Of a stretch of 64,000 nt of DNA, positions 57,901 through 64,000 are shown piece by piece. Positions within the stretch are counted from its first letter, which is position 1; every line of letters starts with the position of its first letter. A model generated the notes under the pieces. It was not told where the DNA came from, did no database searches, and saw nothing but the letters and a program-made list of their open reading frames with translations. The DNA is from Trebouxia sp. TZW2008 (Eukaryota; Chlorophyta; Trebouxiophyceae; Trebouxiales; Trebouxiaceae), in NCBI GenBank assembly GCA_002118135.1, contig BDIU01000089.1, forward strand, positions 1-64,000, read 5' to 3'. Made by a program: the position numbers and the translations under genes.

Positions 57901-60900
57901 ATACCATCAGCAACCTGTAACTGACTTAGTGAGGCCACCTGGCTGGGATGAGTGCTGCATTGTCCACGCTGTGCTGCTTGCTTGTCAGACTGCTGTGTGT
58001 ACAAGGCTGGGAAATGCACAACAGCATGCCTGACTTGGCGTAATGAAGCGGACGCTGATTGCTGCGCTTCTTGCTTTGTCAGCACTCTGGTGCCAGTGCA
58101 GGTGCTGTCAGCAGCTTAGACTTGGAATAGAATGTTCAAAATATTCTCACTGAACATCAGGCGGCTGTGTGCAGGGCTGTCAATTGCACATAGGCATAAC
58201 TGCAGAGACTGATGTTGATGCAGGTTTTGGGCTGCTGGTAAACACAGGGGCTTCTGGTATGATGCCTGATAGTGAACAGGCTCTGTTCTTCTGTTGTGGG
58301 AGTTGTTTGTTGTGTGCGAGGTCAAGCTGTTCCAGGATGGGATCACAATGATGATGCTTACTGGCAGAGCCTATCTCGCCCTGTGTTGTCTTCTGGATTC
58401 TTTGCTCTCCAAGCGCTTGCTAGGGAATTGTTGAATGTTTGCAGGGCCAGAATGATTCAGGATGGGAGGACTTTGATGTTGACTGGGAGATGAGTAGCTG
58501 GACAAATACTGTAGTTGCGCCAGTTGAGGAAGCTAAATCACTTGGTACTGAGAAGAATCAAGACACTGCTGTTCAAGGAAGGCTGAAGGTATCAACTATT
58601 ACTATGCATAAAACCTGTCCAGGCCAATGCTGGTCACATCTGCACTGCAGCATCACAGTGTGCCAAGGAATTCCAAAGTCAATGCAGCAGCTGTTCAAGG
58701 AAGGCCCAGGGCAAGCACACCTTTACTCTCTGTGCATACAGTTCATGTCCATCACCAAAAGCCACGATCATCTTTGCAGCACTCCACTGCTGATCGGACT
58801 TGCATGCTTTGCAACAACACAGTGTGCCAAGGAAATCCAAGACAATGTGGCAGTGTACAAGTCAAACTTCAGGTAAGCACAGATGTGCTCTCTGAGCGAC
58901 GACTTTATGAAATTCTGTTTGTGACAGATTGGTGGTGGCGCCGTGGCTTCTGCCCATGTCTATTTCTGGCAGACCCATTTGCTGCATTGTTGCAATGCAA
59001 ATGCTGTTTTGCAGGTAGAGTGGCCGACCATCATTGTCAGCAAGGGTGCTGTTGCTGCCAAACACCATTGAACACAGCAATGTCTCTCAGTGCAACTTCA
59101 ACTTAGCTGTTCCAGAGCTGCAGCATCTTGGTATCACAGGCTTCATGCAGTGTAATTGCGCTGTCATGCTCATGTTCACGTCTTATGATGCAGGCTACTG
59201 ATGATGACAACGACAGCGATGGCTGGGCAGCAGGGATCAATTTCAGTGAGTCTTTACTCCATGGTATGCCAGTGGCCAGCGGGAATGGGGCACAGGCTTT
59301 CAAAACAATCTGCGCTTGTTTCAAGGTGCTGGTGTATCAGGAAACGGCAACAGGGAAGCAGGCAAGCCTGAGATACTTTACAAAGGGCGCCCTTTGGTTG
59401 GCAACCAGGTACAGCGCTCAGATACAACGACCTACTGTTGTGTCTTGTCAGATATGCATGCTTGCAGACGCATGTGGCAAGTAGTGTGATTGTACACATG
59501 ATTTTGTGTCTTGATAGATGCAATTACCTGAGTCAAATGATCAGATTATGCATATGTGCATGCATGTGGCAAGCTGTCTGATCAAGCACACATGCTTGTG
59601 TCTTGGCTCTTACATGGGCATGTGGAAACTTGTCTGACTGTGCATATGCGCTTGTGTTCTGGCGCACGCACATGCATGTGTCTCTTGGTCTGGTCATGCA
59701 CATTTGCTGGTGTCCTGGTGCATGCACCTGTGTCTAGCAACTTTTCTGGCTGTCTGACCTCACACTGGTGCACATGAAGCATTGCTGACGTGTCTAAGAA
59801 TGGTAATGTTGATGTGAATTTGCATGAGCATGATTGGCAGCTTGAGACAGCTCAAGCTACTGGGTGGGGTCTTTAATCTGCCAGCAAAAGCTAGATCTCA
59901 TGGGCTTGGGTCATGTGAGTGCAGGCAGCCCTGGCATTCTTCTGTGACAAGATGTGGAGAAGCCCTGAGATTGACCTGGCTGCAATGTTCCCAATGAAGA
60001 CAAGCAAGGTGAGCTGTGCTTGTTACACGGACAAGAAGCTGTATGCTGCCTTAGCCGATGCATATTGTCTTCATGACGACTGGTCTCAGACAGTCAACAG
60101 CAGCATGTTCACAAAATTTTGCAGAGGCAGCATGTGTGGCGAGCGCTCATCACATTGCAGCCTGAGCCTTAATCTGCCGTTGTATGCACCTAACATTTAT
60201 ACACTGTAAACACTTGCTAGTTGAGGCATGACCGTACAGCAGCTCTGGACTGGTCAGCAAGTCAGACATATAATGTGTGGGTGTCTTGCAATGGGTGTCA
60301 CAGCCTAGACTAGGTTTGCCTTCTTTGAAGTTGAGATGTGGGCTCTGTGATGCAAGAGTCATGCTGTGCTGCAGATGGCGTCTGCACACATGGAAGCCCA
60401 TGTCAGGACCAAGCTGGGTCTGAGTCAAGATGAGAAAGTGGAATGGACATGGCAGCCCGCAGACTTCAGCCCATATGTGCGCAAGCTGGTCAGCAATGGC
60501 AATGACACCTTGGGCGCTGGCGTCAATGGCACTGTGTTCTAGTAAGCTCCTAGCTCGTTTTGGCACAATTTGAGGCAGTTATACTTCTTCATGATGATTG
60601 CCTGCATGGCTGATGACTAAGCCACATTGCACACGCACAATCTTATGCAGCATCTGATGCATGTACTGTGCTTCATGTGGGTGATCACAAGCAGACCAGA
60701 TGCACTGAAGTGCCACATGGCGGTAGCAAAGTTGGACAAATTGCATCACCCATCTGCAGTACATGCAGTATTCCTCCTCACAATGCTTACAAGCTCAAAG
60801 TACATTGCCACTGCAGTGGGGAGCTGTTGGTGCCTGATGGCAGCATCAGCCAAATGCAGCATTTTTACTGCTTGCCATAATGCTGTAAGCTCATCATTTA

Positions 60901-62833
60901 TTGCCACTGCAGTGGGGAGCTGTTGATGCCTGATGGCAGTGTCAAGCCCTGTGCCATCAAGAGGGTGCGGTACATCACCGCTCCACAGCAGGCATGCGTT
61001 CAGCTGGAGCTAGGTGCCTTGCAAGACGTCCTGGGCAAAGCCAACCTGGTGCAGTGCCTGGGTGCTGTTGAGCCCAGCAGCAGTGAGGCAGCAGGGCACC
61101 TGACCATTCTCACAGAGTGCGCTTTCTTCTCTTGCACTGCTGCTGTTGTTCAAGCGCTTCCAGCGTGAACTAAGATGAGCCCGCCCATGTCTGTGAGTTA
61201 GTTACAATGCATGCAATAGCTGTGAGTTGCAACCTGCATATTCAACAGTGCCACATTTGACATGTTACAGCTGGTATGAATTGCAGTAGCTGTCTGTTGT
61301 GAGCATCTGCCTTGCTTGCTTGCTTACTGGCTTCCTGCCATGCTGCAGCATCTTCATTCCCCTTGATTGTGCAGCTCATGTGGTCACATGGGTGCCTGCA
61401 GGTACATTCCAGGACAGGATTTGAATGTGGCCATGAGTCAGTTTAAGCGCCGCTTGCTGAGTGACCCTTGCTGGAAAGAGAAGTTGTTTGAATGTGCAAG
61501 AGCTGTCACCAGGGAAGTGCTCATGGTAAGTGGCCTGTTGGCATGCCATGCAAGAAGCATCTACCATATCGTTACGTAGCATGTTGGTATAGCTATTGTC
61601 ACTTGATGCTGTACTTCATGTCATTGCGCATTCGACCATTGTGTAGCAGCACCATTATTCAGAGCATGCTTTTGTCATTTGATCTCCACTTTCTGTGTTG
61701 ATGACTACAAGCACAAGCTGACACACAGATCTCTGCATGGCATCACACATACTCACAGGACATACTAGGGTTTGCAATACTGATATACTATTGCAATACT
61801 AAGACTCAACAGCATTCATCATGCAATGCTGATATTCAGGCAGCATCTGGCCACCAGGTGTGACCGACACTGTATCAGTCCGCAGGTCAGGCAGGGCTTG
61901 CACACGTTACACTTAGTCACACAGCATACCTGATTGTGTGTGTGTGTGATCCTGCAGGCGGTACAGGGGATGCATGCAGAAGGGCGCGCACACTGCGACA
62001 TCAAGCCCCCAAACATCCGTGTTGAGCTAGACAGTGATGGCAAGGTGCTGCAGCTGACTGTACATGACCTGGGCGGCAGTATTGCATACACAGGAGGTGA
62101 GTCAAATTCCAGCTGCATGGTTTTGGTGGGCTGCACAGGTCCCAGGCTTTTCAACAGTCTGCATTTGTGAGCAATAAGAAGCCCCAGCCCCTTTATGCCC
62201 CCAGGCCCCCTTACACCCCCCACCCCCCAGCCCCCCCCCCCCCGCACACCCTTCCTGCCCCTGGTTTCAGTTTGCCAATAGCATGAAGTGAAGTATGCTG
62301 TGCAGGACCTTATTGTGAGGCGCCCCTGAACATTGCAATGTCACCAGATTGTGCTGCCCCAGACATGTGCGGTGTCAATTCTGGGCGCTTGCCAGAGTCT
62401 GCGCACATCAACCCTATGTCTCATGATGTCTGGTCCATGGGCTACCAGCTGAGCTGGCTTTTGACGTCCAAGGGTTGCTTCACAACAGGGGAATGCTCTT
62501 GGGAGAAGACGTGCAAGAAGCAGGATGAGTGGGTAAGCATGCAGCTATGTATCCCTTGTTGGCAAGAAAGCATGTGCTTGCATCATTCTGGAATAATAGA
62601 TCAGTGCACATGCGGTACTCAGTGCAATGCATGTGGTGCAGGTGAGCAGTTACAATCAGGATGAGGCCTGTCAGGACTCTCATGAGATGTTGCGAGCGCT
62701 GAGAGGCTCAGCAAACAATGACGCGCACTACAACCTTCTGAAAAAGACTGTGCGACAGATGCTGCATCCAGAGGCGAGTCAAAGAGCAACAGTGGAGCAG
62801 CTCTTGCAAGCTGAACTGTTCGCTAGCTGTTGA
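54904..62833 (+). CDS. Membrane-kinase gene 2, paralogue of the 43.6-kb gene
   Basis: Exons: 54904-55026, 55104-55157, 55264-56481, 56582-56683, 56849-56938, 57018-57107, 57257-57346, 57646-57798, 58445-58588, 59194-59245, 59362-59408, 59925-60008, 60375-60541, 60913-61116, 61402-61525, 61958-62096, 62306-62532 and 62642-62833. With all three 90-nt exons the product is 1099 residues. The plan matches gene 1: MPDKSTRGKWF, a Ser/Thr region, hydrophobic helices (VFMLALVILAVRLCHLAL matches gene 1), an acidic linker, AALAFFCDKMWR, then the kinase (LGAGVNGTVFYG, PCAIKRV, HCDIKPPN, VHDLGGS, AAPDMC, DVWSMGYQL, RATVEQLL). Exons 2, 9/13 and 11/15 have equal lengths in the two genes (54, 167 and 124 nt). 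Exon 3 has internal repeats (YHLVLQIWP, YHLALQSWP, YYLVLQAWP). Key kinase residues are present. Confidence 0.8.
56849..57346 (+). repeat. Three tandem 90-nt cassette exons with GC donors (plus one fragment)
   Basis: 56849-56938, 57018-57107 and 57257-57346 are each exactly 90 nt, follow a GCATACAG or GCATGCAG acceptor and end CAG|GCAAGTGT. They encode AG(A/V)(A/S), then VQLPQSSA, then (L/V)(P/A) and (E/Q)Q. All are phase 0 at both ends, so any number can be kept or skipped. A fourth fragment (57181-57199) has only the start. The flanking intron sequence is also repeated. Confidence 0.9.
58300..58440 (+). repeat. Degenerate copy of the acidic-linker exon start (membrane-kinase 2)
   Basis: 58325-58365 (gtcaagctgttccaggatgg, then gatcacaatgatgatgcttac) resembles 58446-58490 (gccagaatgattcaggatgg, then gaggactttgatgttgact). 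It precedes the real exon 58445-58588. Confidence 0.5.
58620..58880 (+). repeat. Two copies of the end of the acidic-linker exon (membrane-kinase 2)
   Basis: 58670-58720 (aaagtcaatgcagcagctgttc, aaggaaggcccagg) and 58835-58875 (gacaatgtggcagtgtacaa, then gtcaaacttcag|gtaagc) resemble 58553-58590 (aatcaagacactgctgttca, then aggaaggctgaag|gtatca). Both blocks share the lead 'cacagtgtgccaaggaa'. The second keeps a good donor. Confidence 0.65.
60800..60865 (+). repeat. Upstream copy of membrane-kinase 2 exon 14 start
   Basis: 60804-60855 (cattgccactgcagtgggga, gctgttggtgcctgatggca) repeats 60900-60945 (attgccactgcagtggggag, then ctgttgatgcctgatggcag), including the acceptor. It diverges after 45 bases. 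The same exon is echoed upstream in gene 1. Confidence 0.85.
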
Positions 62834-63765
62834 GGCCCATGTGTATCAAGCACAAGATGTTGTTGTCAGGACACACACTTCCCTGACGCAAACCTGACAT
62901 AAGTTTACATGCATGCAAGGGTGCAAGGATATGCAATATTGACTCTTTCTAGCTGGTGCTCTCATGTGACTATCGCAGCATCTTCATTGCCACATGCCTG
63001 CTGCTTTAAAGTGCAACTGCTCTGCTCTGTACTATACAATGTGACCCTATAAGCAAAGGCAAGCCATGCTGACATGAAACTCTAGTCCTGAGCATGCCAG
63101 GTGCATTGACATCAGCTTAGTGTCTGCATGACCGATCCAAAAGGCATGCAAATTTGTGACAGCACTGCAGTACAAAGACAGCTGTGGATCTGTGTGGATG
63201 CCTGACCCTGAGCAGCTTCAGCTGCATATACCAATACAGTTGGGGTATTGATTCTGCCAGCAACTGCAGACACCTCCAAGACAGGAATGGCAGCACAGCA
63301 TATCTATGAGCTTGACAGACTGCAGATGTAGCATGTGGTACGCATCTGGTACTAGTACACACTTTGCATTGCTGCAATTCATGCTGATATGCACTCTGGC
63401 GGACTGATTGGCCAACCATAACCAGACTTTTTTCCCTCTGTGGTAGCAGACTGTACATCTCATGCAGCGCAAGAAGCACGGCCAGACTTTCCATGCCAGC
63501 TGCTGTGAAACAAATCATGTGTCTCTGATGCTGTGACAGGCACTGCAGTACTTACAGATTGTTGTTGACAAATTACTGGATGCTTGTGCAATTGAAAGCT
63601 GTCTCTGTCATCGATAGGATTACTTACAGTATAACAAATGACGTCAGCTGTCAAATTGCTGCTGAACATGAGGAATGCAGCCTAGCTGAACACAACACAC
63701 AGGCTCTGCATGAATCCAAGCTGTGCTACTTGACACAAAAGCGCACGCAATGAAAACTTTCATCT
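62834..63765. other. 3' flank of membrane-kinase 2; possible minus-strand exon
   Basis: Minus 63518-63117 is a 133-codon frame. Its part after a TTTGTTTCACAG acceptor (63506 leftward: GMESLAVLLALHEM) looks coding-like, but no model could be built. The rest shows nothing. Confidence 0.3.
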
Positions 63766-63837
63766 CTAGCATTGTCGCAACATTTCTTTAGCCAATCTCA
63801 TATTTGCATTGAACATGGTCTTTATCACCTCTGGCAC
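63766..63837 (-). CDS. Possible terminal exon of a gene entering from the right edge
   Basis: The minus strand shows a TTGCTGCTGCAG acceptor at 63838, then GTG-CCA-GAG: VPEVIKTMFNANMRLAKEML, then RQC and a TAG stop at 63766. The sequence reads as a helix, and the acceptor is strong. The upstream exons would lie beyond 64000, so identity and reality are uncertain. Confidence 0.4.
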   Translation of the reverse strand: MPEVIKTMFNANMRLAKEMLRQC

Positions 63838-64000
63838 CTGCAGCAGCAACATCCAGGTTGCATTCGATATCAAGGGCTGCACGTCACACTATGACTTGCA
63901 CCATTAGCCAAGTGACGTTTAAAGCAACTTGACCTCACAGCATTGCAAGCAGTTTCTGCTTGTGACTTGTGTCAAGCAGCAAAGTGTGAGCAGAGCAAAT

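Noticed and set aside
1..64000. Transposable element or virus
   Set aside because: No reverse transcriptase, integrase, transposase, capsid-like frame or long terminal repeat was seen. Repeats are local exon or minisatellite copies.

Overview
The window is eukaryotic nuclear DNA, most likely from a green alga (Chlorophyta; a trebouxiophyte-like alga is my inference). Nearly every recognisable gene is split into short exons (about 30-400 nt, a few longer) with clean GT(A/G)AG donors and TGCAG acceptors, plus a few GC-AG introns. The sequence is rich in TGCA, CAG and CTG. The gene content is algal: a signal-peptide Pro-rich wall-type protein, a formate/nitrite transporter, a SulP permease with STAS and cyclic-nucleotide domains, an AP-1-like bZIP factor and unusual kinases. 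I saw no bacterial operon structure, CRISPR array, reverse transcriptase, integrase or transposase. RNA genes could not be checked by eye.

Layout. 0-4.2 kb (minus): a Pro-rich exon at the extreme left edge, then a three-exon secreted extensin-like gene whose first intron carries an ~85-bp minisatellite. 6.0-8.0 kb (minus): armadillo-repeat protein. 8.7-9.8 kb (minus): four-helix membrane protein. 10.7-13.4 kb (minus): EndoU endoribonuclease, possibly spliced to a Gln/Tyr-rich tail. 13.7-14.6 kb (plus): HABP4/SERBP1-like protein. 15.4-21.5 kb (plus): receptor-like kinase. 22.1-22.4 kb (minus): LSm10-like Sm protein. 22.9-34.3 kb (plus): 17-exon SulP-STAS-cNMP protein. 35.4-40.0 kb (minus): bZIP factor. 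40.7-42.1 kb (plus): formate/nitrite transporter. 43.6-52.0 and 54.9-62.8 kb (plus): two paralogous genes joining a multi-helix membrane region to a protein kinase domain. A gene entering from the right edge on the minus strand may end at 63.8 kb.

The most striking property is that the introns are full of 'exon echoes'. Most large genes here carry one to six additional copies of their own exons in the neighbouring introns. Many copies keep the acceptor, the reading frame and the donor. Clear examples are four copies of a SulP transmembrane exon, three intact 90-nt cassettes with GC donors in the second membrane-kinase gene, repeated glycine-loop segments in the first membrane-kinase gene, and six copies of a bZIP exon. 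Some sets look usable for alternative splicing and others are decayed. The second notable item is the tandem pair of membrane-kinase genes, whose domain combination I do not recognise.

Exon coordinates were worked out by hand from reading frame, splice consensus and intron phase. They are predictions, not transcript-supported models.
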